In this document: piece after piece, positions 23,831 to 31,092 of the stretch
Position numbering within the stretch: the first letter of the stretch is position 1
Layout: each line of letters starts with the position of its first letter
NCBI RefSeq assembly: GCF_900111405.1
Contig: NZ_FOHJ01000018.1
Location: 1-37,372 of the forward strand
Direction of reading: 5' to 3'
DNA: 37,372 nt
From: Salinibacillus kushneri
GTDB taxonomy: Bacteria; Bacillota; Bacilli; Bacillales; Alkalibacillaceae
Made by a program: the position numbers and the translations under genes
Notes under the pieces: model-generated
What the model saw: only the letters and a program-made list of their open reading frames with translations
What the model was told of the DNA's origin: nothing
Databases searched by the model: none

Positions 23831-24328
23831 TGTTAAAAATTCATATTGACCTCTCAGCAGACGAACAACATGTGTAAACATTGCCCCTCTACTAACCTGT
23901 TGATTTGTAAATATACCAATTGCACCCTCTTTTTTACGTATTCCCTGCTTTTGTGTATATTCATCCATCAAATCACCCAGTTCTTTTCCCTTTTCAAGTC
24001 CTTGTTTTATTTCTTCTGGCAAAGGGATACGTGCACCACCTGCTGTAAATACATTTCCATATGTATCCACTAATGAGCCCCAGTTACATAAGTAAATGCC
24101 ATCCTCAAACTCCATGACTCCACCTTCAAGACCTATTCCCATTGCCCCTTTTTCAGCCTTAACACTTTCTTTTGCTCTATTAATAGCACCTTCTAGCGTC
24201 TCTTCATCAGAAAAGGGCTGTGAGGAAACTCGTGTATCAACTTCAATCCCCTCAATAGTTGCTTTAGGAAAAACCGCTTTTACAGCATTTAATTTTGCTG
24301 GATTTTGGGAGCCTACAATGATTTTCAT
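23813..24328 (-). CDS. DUF84 (YjjX-type) inosine/xanthosine triphosphatase-like protein
   Basis: A 171-residue protein of the YjjX/DUF84 family, which removes non-canonical purine nucleotides (ITP, XTP) in characterised members. It has the N-terminal nucleotide loop IIVGSQNPAKLNAVKAVF, the SSQPFSDEETLEGAINRA block, and the GLEGGV and GAIGIFTNQQVSRGAMF segments. The ITPase role is by family only. It lies 36 bases downstream of ytoP on the same strand, so they are probably an operon. The stop codon lies within a terminator hairpin. Confidence 0.85.
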   Translation of the reverse strand: MKIIVGSQNPAKLNAVKAVFPKATIEGIEVDTRVSSQPFSDEETLEGAINRAKESVKAEKGAMGIGLEGGVMEFEDGIYLCNWGSLVDTYGNVFTAGGARIPLPEEIKQGLEKGKELGDLMDEYTQKQGIRKKEGAIGIFTNQQVSRGAMFTHVVRLLRGQYEFLTKQTDG

Positions 24329-24364
24329 GCTATCATCCCTTTTACCTGAATTTCATATAGTTCT

Positions 24365-25429
24365 TTATGGATTTCTTATGGTGTCAATTGTACTTTGGTC
24401 GGCAGATTTCACAAGTTTTACGATTAATTCCTTAGCTGCTGCATAATCATCTACATGAAGGATGGATGCATGAGTATGAATATATCTTGAACAAACTCCA
24501 ATTACAGCTGATGGTACACCCTCGTTTGACAGATGAACACTTCCAGCATCTGTACCACCATTAGAAATAAAATATTGATATGGAATATCGTTTGTTTCAG
24601 CTGTATCTAATATATAGTCCTTCATACCAGGTAAAGTAATCATGGTACGATCAAATATACGTAAAAGAGCTCCTTTACCAATATGCCCAAATTTATTTTC
24701 ATCTCCAGACATATCATTTGCTGGTGATGCATCCAAAGCAAAGAAAATATCCGGATTAATCATATTCGCTGCAACCTTTGATCCTCTTAAGCCCACTTCC
24801 TCTTGAACCGTTGCACCAGAATACAATTCATTAGGTAAATCCTCATTTTGAAGTTCTTTTAGTAGTTCGATGGATAAACCACAACCATACCGGTTATCCC
24901 AGGATTTAGCCAGAATTTTTTTATCATTTGCCATAGGTGTAAATGGGCTAATCGGGACAATTTGCTGTCCAGGTTTTATGCCGATTTTCTTCGCATCTTC
25001 CTCATCATCTGCCCCAATGTCAATTAACATTTCTTTAACATCCATCGGCTTTTTCCTTTGCTCTGGTGTTAAATTATGAGGAGGGGTTGAACCTATTACA
25101 CCAATAACAGGTCCATTTTCCGTGATTACCTGCACACGTTGAGCAAGTAAAACTTGGCTCCACCAGCCACCCAATGTTTGAAAACGAATCATGCCATTTT
25201 TTGTGATTTGGGTAACCATAAAGCCAACTTCATCCATATGACCCGCAACCATAACTTTAGGGCCATTTCCTTTTTTTATACCAAATACGCCGCCTAAATG
25301 ATCCTGAATGACTTCATCAGAATATTTATTAAGCTCTTGTTTCATAAAATTACGTACTTGATGCTCATTCCCAGGTGCAGCTGGTAGCTCTGTTAATGTT
25401 CTGAATAATTGTAGTGTTTCATCATTCAT
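24365..25429 (-). CDS. ytoP: YtoP, M42-family metallo-aminopeptidase
   Basis: A 354-residue dinuclear-metal aminopeptidase of the M42 (glutamyl aminopeptidase / endoglucanase M) family, usually a dodecameric cytoplasmic peptide-trimming enzyme. Metal and catalytic residues are visible: H64 with D66 ([10 protein letters not shown]), D178 (KSWDNRYG), E210-E211 ([10 protein letters not shown]), D233 (ALDASPAND) and H318 (SRYIHTHAS). Length equals B. subtilis YtoP (about 357). Substrate preference is not predictable. GGAG lies 11 bases from the ATG. It heads a probable operon with the DUF84 gene. Confidence 0.92.
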   Translation of the reverse strand: MNDETLQLFRTLTELPAAPGNEHQVRNFMKQELNKYSDEVIQDHLGGVFGIKKGNGPKVMVAGHMDEVGFMVTQITKNGMIRFQTLGGWWSQVLLAQRVQVITENGPVIGVIGSTPPHNLTPEQRKKPMDVKEMLIDIGADDEEDAKKIGIKPGQQIVPISPFTPMANDKKILAKSWDNRYGCGLSIELLKELQNEDLPNELYSGATVQEEVGLRGSKVAANMINPDIFFALDASPANDMSGDENKFGHIGKGALLRIFDRTMITLPGMKDYILDTAETNDIPYQYFISNGGTDAGSVHLSNEGVPSAVIGVCSRYIHTHASILHVDDYAAAKELIVKLVKSADQSTIDTIRNP

Positions 25430-25462
25430 TATGTAATCAACTCCATTTAAATATGGTCAAAT

Positions 25463-25505
25463 TTATACTATCCTTAACTTTTCATGGCCATAATAGATAG
25501 TATAA
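25463..25505. repeat. Inverted repeat upstream of ytoP
   Basis: TTATACTATC (25463-25472) and GATAGTATAA (25496-25505), perfect over 10 bp with a 23-base spacer, within 80 bases of the ytoP start. It may be a regulatory site; no known operator is recognised. Confidence 0.4.
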
Positions 25506-25693
25506 GTAGTAAAAAAACACACTTTCACTAATTCACAAAAAAGACTAAGGGATTATAAATTCAGGTTATTAGAATAAGGATATCCCATAACCTAACAACC
25601 AAAACTGATGTCCCCTATATTCTAACGGAACATTTCCAAACTTTCCAATCAAATTTACCAAAACCAGAAAAATCCGTTATAATAAAAGAAAAG

Positions 25694-25806
25694 CAAAGGC
25701 GACTGATTTGGCCTGACTGCATAAGCAAAATTCACGGAGTGGCATGTTCTTCGCCACGCAGTGGATTATGCTTATGACAGCTTAGGCCTAGGAGCCGGAG
25801 CTGGAC
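25694..25806. repeat. Long palindromic repeat, copy B
   Basis: Outer stem GGCCT / AGGCC, middle stem AAGCAAAATTCAC / GTGGATTATGCTT and inner stem GTGGC / GCCAC. Ends with CCGGAGCTGGAC followed by the linker ATTAGAAA. Confidence 0.85.
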
Positions 25807-25811
25807 ATTAG

Positions 25812-25928
25812 AAAGGCGTAAGGGCCTTGATCAGACCCGACTGTGTAAGTAAGCCTCATGGAGTGGTGGTTTTATACCACGTAATGAGGAATGCTTACAT
25901 CAGCGAGGGTCTAGGCACTGGAGCTGGA
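25812..25928. repeat. Long palindromic repeat, copy C
   Basis: Same architecture as copy B with different paired bases: outer AGACCC / GGGTCT, middle TGTAAG..CCTCAT / ATGAGG..CTTACA, inner GTGGT / ACCAC. Ends TGGAGCTGGAC plus the linker ATTAGAAA. Confidence 0.85.
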
Positions 25929-25934
25929 CATTAG

Positions 25935-25977
25935 AAAAGCAAAGGCGACTGGTTTGGCCTGACTGCATAAGCAGAAC
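25935..25977. repeat. Palindromic repeat, copy D (left half only)
   Basis: Begins GCAAAGGCGACTGGTTTGGC like copy B and stops after GCATAAGCAGAAC. The right half is missing. A TATAAT (25985-25990) for ytzB follows within eight bases. Confidence 0.75.
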
Positions 25978-26027
25978 ATTGATTTATAATGAAAGATTCC
26001 TTACAGTAATAATGAGGAGTGATTTAT

Positions 26028-26372
26028 ATGCGTTATAAAAGCTTACTTATTGGCCTTGGGGTTGGAACTTCCCTTGGATTTGCCCTTGGTAAAGCAACAC
26101 CTGATTCCCCTTTATCACCAGAGAAAGTCCTTAATATGACAAAAAAGAAGTTTAGAGAGGCAGGTTCTATTTCGGGGTCCTGGATTTATATGAAACCTGA
26201 AAGTCTTACTAGAGAAAGTGTACATAATCAAGTGTACAGGGGGGGGATTTCACGTCATATCAATGGTGAAACAATTCAATATGAGTTTTATGCAGATGCT
26301 CAAACAGGTTCCCTTATTGACATTTCCAAGCTAAAACTAAATTCAGAAACCCCCTTGCCTATTGAAGAATAA
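26028..26372 (+). CDS. ytzB: YtzB-like small membrane-anchored protein (PepSY type)
   Basis: A 114-residue protein. The N-terminus is hydrophobic and glycine-rich (SLLIGLGVGTSLGFALG), giving a signal anchor. The remainder resembles a single PepSY-like domain (EKVLNMTKKKFREA, GSWIYMKPE, then YEFYADAQTGSLIDI with the typical D-x-x-T-G turn). PepSY domains are thought to inhibit proteases or sense the envelope. ATG 26028 has GAGGAG eight bases upstream; a GTG nine bases earlier overlaps the SD. The ytzB name rests on position between ytoP and ytnP. Confidence 0.75.
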   Translation: MRYKSLLIGLGVGTSLGFALGKATPDSPLSPEKVLNMTKKKFREAGSISGSWIYMKPESLTRESVHNQVYRGGISRHINGETIQYEFYADAQTGSLIDISKLKLNSETPLPIEE

Positions 26373-26397
26373 ACAAGGGGGTACGGATTAATCCGTA
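26350..26397. terminator. Two adjacent hairpins between ytzB and ytnP
   Basis: CCCCCTTG (26350-26357) pairs with CAAGGGGG (26374-26381). It is followed immediately by the perfect palindrome TACGGATTAATCCGTA (26382-26397), which overlaps the ytnP stop. No T-run, so termination is uncertain. Confidence 0.35.
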
Positions 26398-27245
26398 TAT
26401 TGATATCTTTGACGTGAAATCTCGTCCACTATTTCACCTTTGGTATTATACTTTAAAGCCCGGTAATACGCATCATGATAAAATGTATACCAAGCCTGTT
26501 TCTCAAATCCCGCCTTCGTCCACTTTTCCTTTTGGTGTACAGATGTTACAGGATAATCATCATACGCTAGGACCCATAATGGATTTTGATGCGCATGAGT
26601 AGGCATTATATCTGCCATATGAATAAACACTTCCTCTTTATCCTCGAAGACAATTATCGCATGACCATCACTGTGACCACTTGTATGAATCATTTTCAGA
26701 CCAGGAACAATTTCCACTTCTTTAGAAAAGGGTTCAACTTTTTTCTCGATAGGTTTCCAGTTTGCTTCCCAATATGTATTTTGCGAACGTAAATTTGGAT
26801 TTCTCATCTCATTCCACTCTACATCCGTAACAAAAATCGTTGCGTTTTCAAAACTTGGAACTAAATTTTCCCCCTGCCATTTCGTTAACCCACAGGCATG
26901 ATCAAAGTGTAAATGAGTCATTAATACACCATCAACATCATGAGTAGTTAATCCCAGTTCCTGTAACGATTGTTCTACTTTAGATTGTTCTAAAATTCCG
27001 AAGTTTCGAATTTGCTTGTCTGTGAATTTATGAACCCCTACACCAGAGTCAATTAAAAAATTTTGCTTATCGATTTGTAATAAAAGTGGATCCGTCCGCA
27101 GCTCAATCTGATTCTTCTCATTTACAGGGTATTTTTTACTCCATAAAGGCTTGGGTACAACACCAAACATAGCACCACCATCTAAAAAGGTAACTCCTCC
27201 ATTTAACCATGTTAATTTCGCACGACCAACTTCTAAAGTTTCCAA
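26388..27245 (-). CDS. ytnP: YtnP, metallo-beta-lactamase-fold lactonase-like protein
   Basis: A 285-residue metallo-beta-lactamase-fold hydrolase. The zinc motif HLHFDH gives H111, H113, D115 and H116; further ligands lie in TSGHSDGHAIIV and in HMADIMPTHAHQNP. The B. subtilis homologue has been described as a lactone-degrading (quorum-quenching) enzyme. Diagnostic blocks TWLNGGVTFLDGGAMFGVVP and WVLAYDDYPVTS match it. TTG 27245 is chosen because GGGAGGGG lies five bases upstream and the N-terminus (xETL) then fits; an ATG 18 bases upstream would cover the SD. It is downstream of trmB on the same strand. Confidence 0.9.
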   Translation of the reverse strand: METLEVGRAKLTWLNGGVTFLDGGAMFGVVPKPLWSKKYPVNEKNQIELRTDPLLLQIDKQNFLIDSGVGVHKFTDKQIRNFGILEQSKVEQSLQELGLTTHDVDGVLMTHLHFDHACGLTKWQGENLVPSFENATIFVTDVEWNEMRNPNLRSQNTYWEANWKPIEKKVEPFSKEVEIVPGLKMIHTSGHSDGHAIIVFEDKEEVFIHMADIMPTHAHQNPLWVLAYDDYPVTSVHQKEKWTKAGFEKQAWYTFYHDAYYRALKYNTKGEIVDEISRQRYQYTD

Positions 27246-27314
27246 AAAATCCCCTCCCTGCATTTAGTCTAACATATTGGAAATTTTCAATCAGCAGGAG
27301 AGAGGTAATATTTA

Positions 27315-27953
27315 TTACCGAAACTGTGCACGACAACGATAAATTGGCTGTCCTTTATTTAAGAATTTCTCTTCATATTCTGTCATAACATTTAAAGGAT
27401 CCCCCATTGCGTGTAAATCCAAGGTAACTTCTTCCAGTTCCATACCGTATTGTGAAAAAGAAACAAGGGAATACTCATAAAAGTTTCGGTTATCCGTTTT
27501 TAATACAATTTCACCATTTGAGGATAAAATATGCTCATATTGCTCTAAAAAGGTATGAAAAGTTAACCGTCTTTTTTCATGCCGGTTTTTGGGCCATGGA
27601 TCTGAAAAATTTAAATAAATTTGCTCAACTTCATTTTCAGCAAACAAATCTCTTAAATCCTGGGCATTTTCATTTATAAGACGGACATTTCGAACACCTG
27701 CCTCATCCACTTTTTTTATGGCCCCTACGATGACATTTTTTACTCGTTCCATACCAATAAAGTTTATATCAGGGTGCTGTTTTGCCATATTTGCAATAAA
27801 TTGTCCCTTTCCTGTACCTATTTCTAAATGTATGGCTTGTTGGTTTTGAAAAAGGTCCCGCCAGCTTCCTTTATAAGAAAGGGGTGATAATTCAGTTATA
27901 TGATGGTTTTCTTTTATAAAATCATCAGCCCAGGGTTTATTTCTTAATCTCAT
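27315..27953 (-). CDS. trmB: tRNA (guanine-N7)-methyltransferase TrmB
   Basis: SAM-dependent enzyme that makes m7G46 in tRNA variable loops. The 212-residue product has the SAM loop EIGTGKGQF (44-52) and the TrmB signature SDPWPKNRHEKRRL (117-130), with TEYEEKF near the end. ATG 27953 gives the conserved start MRLRNKPWADDF, with AGGAG seven bases upstream. An adjacent ATG and one 30 bases upstream are alternatives. It lies 69 bases upstream of ytnP, likely cotranscribed, and is preceded by a terminator. Confidence 0.95.
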   Translation of the reverse strand: MRLRNKPWADDFIKENHHITELSPLSYKGSWRDLFQNQQAIHLEIGTGKGQFIANMAKQHPDINFIGMERVKNVIVGAIKKVDEAGVRNVRLINENAQDLRDLFAENEVEQIYLNFSDPWPKNRHEKRRLTFHTFLEQYEHILSSNGEIVLKTDNRNFYEYSLVSFSQYGMELEEVTLDLHAMGDPLNVMTEYEEKFLNKGQPIYRCRAQFR

Positions 27954-28000
27954 CATTTCACTCCTTTTTTGTTTCCTATTCATCTCATTTCTCCGCGATA

Positions 28001-28040
28001 AAAAAATTCCCTATTATTTTGCAACAAACAATAAGGAATT
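28001..28040 (-). terminator. Terminator downstream of ytmP
   Basis: On the minus strand AATTCCTTATTGTT (28040-28027) pairs with AATAATAGGGAATT (28018-28005) with two G-U pairs, followed by a T-run. Confidence 0.75.
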
Positions 28041-28063
28041 TATTATGCCTTAAACAATCGTTT

Positions 28064-28864
28064 CTAATAACCAATTTTTCGAAAAATCGACTGCAGGGTT
28101 TTTAGCCAGTTATTTACTTCTTTTCGTTCATTTCGCTCAAAGTGCCATTGGATAAAGGAGATGGACTGAACAACAACATACCAATCCATTCGATACCGAA
28201 AATGATCAGTTAATTCAATCCCATACGTACTCAACCATTGTCCCCATTCATTTTCAGGGACATAATTGTGTAACAAAAGACCGATGTCCATCGCAGGATC
28301 TACAATCATTGCATTATCCCAGTCGATTAAATAGAGCTCGTCATTTCTTGCAAGTAACCAATTGTTGTGATTCACATCGCAATGACAAACGACCTTTTTC
28401 TGTTTCTGTACATACGGTAAAAATTCCTGTAAAAACTTTAGTCCTTTATGAATATCGATGCTCGTATCCACTTTGCTTTGATATAGATGTGTTTCCCTTA
28501 AGTGCTTTAATATAAATTCAGGCTCGAGTGGCTTTTTTCCCATACGCATAAACATATGAAGCAGTTCAGTAGAATGGTGAATTTTACTTAACAACGATGA
28601 TACTTGTTCATGCTTCATTTCATCTTGCTCTAAATGTCTGCCTTCTAACCAATGCTGTGCCGTAATGACATCACCATTTTCAAGACGCTTTGTCCAAACG
28701 AGCTTTGGAACAATTCCTTCTGCAGATAATACAGCAATGAAAGGAGATGAATTACGTTTTAAAAATAGTCTTTTTTCCTGATGTTGTGCATAGTAGGCTT
28801 CACCTGTTGAGCCTCCAGCTGGTGTAATTGTCCACTCTTTACCAAGTATTTGTTCCAATCCCAT
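28064..28864 (-). CDS. ytmP: YtmP, aminoglycoside/choline-kinase-like phosphotransferase
   Basis: A 266-residue small-molecule kinase of the APH/choline kinase fold. The catalytic loop is HCDVNHNN (H161, D163, N168) and the metal motif is DWD (D181, D183). The N-lobe shows GGSTGEAYYA and the lysine in FLKRN. The natural substrate is unknown; resistance to aminoglycosides should not be assumed. GAAGGTGA directly precedes the ATG. The trmB-ytmP neighbourhood matches B. subtilis, but ytzH, which lies between them there, is missing. A terminator lies after the gene. Confidence 0.85.
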   Translation of the reverse strand: MGLEQILGKEWTITPAGGSTGEAYYAQHQEKRLFLKRNSSPFIAVLSAEGIVPKLVWTKRLENGDVITAQHWLEGRHLEQDEMKHEQVSSLLSKIHHSTELLHMFMRMGKKPLEPEFILKHLRETHLYQSKVDTSIDIHKGLKFLQEFLPYVQKQKKVVCHCDVNHNNWLLARNDELYLIDWDNAMIVDPAMDIGLLLHNYVPENEWGQWLSTYGIELTDHFRYRMDWYVVVQSISFIQWHFERNERKEVNNWLKTLQSIFRKIGY

Positions 28865-29480
28865 TCACCTTCTATTAGCAAACCTTTGATAGATTTTAGT
28901 AAATATATCACCAAGTTCACATTTTTTAGAGCAATTTTATGTTTGTCGAAGATATCAGATTTTTATTTCAAAGATATGACATATATTTCATATATGTTTC
29001 AAAAATAGACGACTTTTTTTAGAATAACGCAAATTGATAGGTGATTTCAAGACTAATTTATGAAAATCTATGAACTATCCTTGTCGAAAAATCTTTTGAG
29101 ACCGCACAATTCGCACATTTTCCCATATTACCATCAACCTGATAATAGATTTTACCATCTGAGGATATGTGTATTGTTCACGCTTTATATACATCAACTT
29201 CCTTGAAAGATAAATGTTTTCCAAAAAAGACTGTAAAAATTAAACATAATACCTTTACCTTCGATATATTATGAATAATCGTAACGTAGAAATCCTTTGA
29301 ATTTATCCTAGCATTAGGTTCTATCTTCATTCCACCGCCAAAATATGGATGATTGTTCCTGTTTTAAGTCTTCATAGACTTTCATTCCTTTACCATTTCC
29401 GGCAACAGGATTTACAATTAATAGATACATAACCATCTTCCCCTTTAAACGATTCACTTTTACTACATTTCACAAAGGGA
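28865..29480. other. Gap between ytmP and ytlQ
   Basis: Contains the ytlR remnant at 29058-29430. The part 28865-29057 is AT-rich with only a short palindrome (ACATATAT / ATATATGT near 28979-28997). No active gene is seen. amyX, present here in B. subtilis, is absent. Confidence 0.65.
29058..29430 (-). pseudogene. ytlR: YtlR-type diacylglycerol/sphingosine kinase-like remnant
   Basis: The minus strand encodes the start of a DagK-family lipid kinase (LLIVNPVAGNGKGMKVYEDL, from ATG 29430). It then jumps directly, with a frame change, into the family's C-terminal part (FGGGMKIEPNARI, FYVTIIHNISKVKV, FGKHLSFKEVDVYKA). After an in-frame TGA come IHISSDGKIYYQVDG and a stop at 29058. About two thirds of the gene, including the GGDGT loop, is deleted. 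The position between ytmP and ytlQ is where B. subtilis has ytlR. A dead gene. Confidence 0.8.
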
Positions 29481-30416
29481 TTATAGGTCAAATATGGATT
29501 GGTCATCCTCATGAAGCCATTCAGGTCGCTGTGTAAATGTCGAACGGCAATGCTTTAATAAAGCTTCACCCGCTTTAAGTTGCTTATGTTTTAAAGGAGA
29601 AGAAAATGCTCTCAGATGATCAAACCACTCAATATATTGTTCCTTACCAATATATTGCGTGTTAAAGGGTTCGCTTTTAAATTCAATCTTATTATTTTTG
29701 GATAAAACAACTTTCGTGATAGGAATATCGATGTTGTATTTGTTAAAAATACTTTTCACGATGTTTTCTGTCCGCTTCAGACCAATTGTGGGGCTTAAAA
29801 TGCGTGTTTGAATCTCCTCAAATTCCCTATACCATGTTCGTCCATCCTCAGGGATAAATATGACATTCTCATTTTCCTCTAATATAGCAATACAAATGAC
29901 CTCTACAGGGGTAATAAGAATGATTTCCCCTTCAACTGCCGCTTTATGGAGCTGAAAAATCGGCTGATACATAACCAGAAATGTATCAGGAAACCTTTGT
30001 AAAAAATATTTTAAATAAGCATCCATTCTATATTTGTCATCTACAGCAGAATATTCTCTAATTGTACTCGAGGCCCATTTAACTTGAAATTTAAAAATAT
30101 CATCCAGAAAATAATATTTCAGCGTCTCTTCATCCTTTGGGATAAAGTAGGCATCACTATTGTTTGCTGGTAAATGTTCAAAAACATCCTGCTGCTTCTT
30201 CCCATTGAACAGACCTCGAAATGAAAATCTTTTCGTTGACTTTTGCGGCTCCTTTTCATCAAAATACTCCATAGATGGTTCCGTGTATTCTTGCTCCCAT
30301 CTATTAAGCAATTTCTTCCAATTTTCTTTTTTTAATCGAATAAACTGACCAGGATACCGATAAAAATCTGTCTCATATCTAGAAATATAATCTTGAAGTT
30401 TGATTAATTGTGCCAT
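29481..30416 (-). CDS. ytlQ: YtlQ-like protein of unknown function
   Basis: A 311-residue soluble protein without signal or membrane segments. The centre (about 95-200; YYFLDDIFKFQVKWASSTIR, then GEIILITPVEVICIAILEEN) shows a strand-rich pattern loosely like nuclease-related (NERD) domains, but the catalytic E-x-K is not evident. The name is based on gene order (downstream of thpR, upstream of the ytlR position). It starts 13 bases after the thpR stop and is almost certainly cotranscribed with it. No function is assigned. Confidence 0.75.
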   Translation of the reverse strand: MAQLIKLQDYISRYETDFYRYPGQFIRLKKENWKKLLNRWEQEYTEPSMEYFDEKEPQKSTKRFSFRGLFNGKKQQDVFEHLPANNSDAYFIPKDEETLKYYFLDDIFKFQVKWASSTIREYSAVDDKYRMDAYLKYFLQRFPDTFLVMYQPIFQLHKAAVEGEIILITPVEVICIAILEENENVIFIPEDGRTWYREFEEIQTRILSPTIGLKRTENIVKSIFNKYNIDIPITKVVLSKNNKIEFKSEPFNTQYIGKEQYIEWFDHLRAFSSPLKHKQLKAGEALLKHCRSTFTQRPEWLHEDDQSIFDL

Positions 30417-30429
30417 TGATCATCAGACC

Positions 30430-30999
30430 TTATTCTTTTAAGTTTTTTGTGAAAATAGGCTTATATTTCACGTCTTCTTGTGGTTCAATTTGATAAATGT
30501 GAAATTGTTGGACAAGCATTCTTTGTTTCATTGGACCAGGTAATTGTGCTAAAAGTTCCTCTCTAGATTTTAAAGAGGATTCAGGGTCCTTCCACTTTTT
30601 CGCCAATGTTACATGCGGTCTATACATTCGATTATCTTCTTCCATCCCTAATTGAATTACCTTTTCTTCAATTCGATTTTGCAGGGTCAATAAAGAAGGT
30701 ATATGTTCTACGTCTGCCCACACCACTCTTGGCTGTGTTTTCTTTCCAAAAAAACCTAAGTCACCAATCTCCGTGTAAAATCGTTCTGGTGGTTCGAGCT
30801 TATCCATTAGCTCAACAATACGTTCTATTTGAGTAGCGTTCATTCCACCTAAAAACTTCAAGGTAATATGGAAATCTTCTTCATTTGTCCATTGTTTATA
30901 AGATGCATGTTTTTCGATTTCCGTTTGCCAGTTACGGAGCCAGCCTTGTAATTCTTCTGCTATTGGTATACCGATAAAATAGTGCGGATTTTGTCCCAT
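30430..30999 (-). CDS. thpR: RNA 2',3'-cyclic phosphodiesterase ThpR (2H family)
   Basis: A 2H phosphoesterase of 189 residues (YtlP in B. subtilis) that opens 2',3'-cyclic phosphates on RNA ends. The two catalytic H-x-T motifs are HIT at 44-46 (FHITLKFLGG) and HVT at 129-131 (YRPHVTLAKK). Length matches the family (about 180-190). ATG 30999 is preferred, eight bases after AGGA; an ATG six bases upstream is too close to the SD. First gene of thpR-ytlQ. Confidence 0.92.
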   Translation of the reverse strand: MGQNPHYFIGIPIAEELQGWLRNWQTEIEKHASYKQWTNEEDFHITLKFLGGMNATQIERIVELMDKLEPPERFYTEIGDLGFFGKKTQPRVVWADVEHIPSLLTLQNRIEEKVIQLGMEEDNRMYRPHVTLAKKWKDPESSLKSREELLAQLPGPMKQRMLVQQFHIYQIEPQEDVKYKPIFTKNLKE

Positions 31000-31092
31000 A
31001 CCCATATTCCTTTCTGCAATTTGATTTCTTTACTATATCATTCCAAACAGAAATATGTTCATTCTTTATGCGAAACAATTAGGAAGCAGGAA

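Larger units (their letters stand above)
25430..26018. other. Gene-free region between ytoP and ytzB
   Basis: No gene. The left part (25430-25690) is AT-rich and carries the ytoP upstream region. The right part (25694-25977) is a tandem run of palindromic repeats. Confidence 0.7.

Noticed and set aside
25694-25977. CRISPR array
   Set aside because: The repeats are about 115 bp, palindromic throughout and have no unique spacers; no cas genes are nearby.
28064-28864. Aminoglycoside resistance gene
   Set aside because: The APH-like fold is present, but sequence and gene order match the housekeeping YtmP family.
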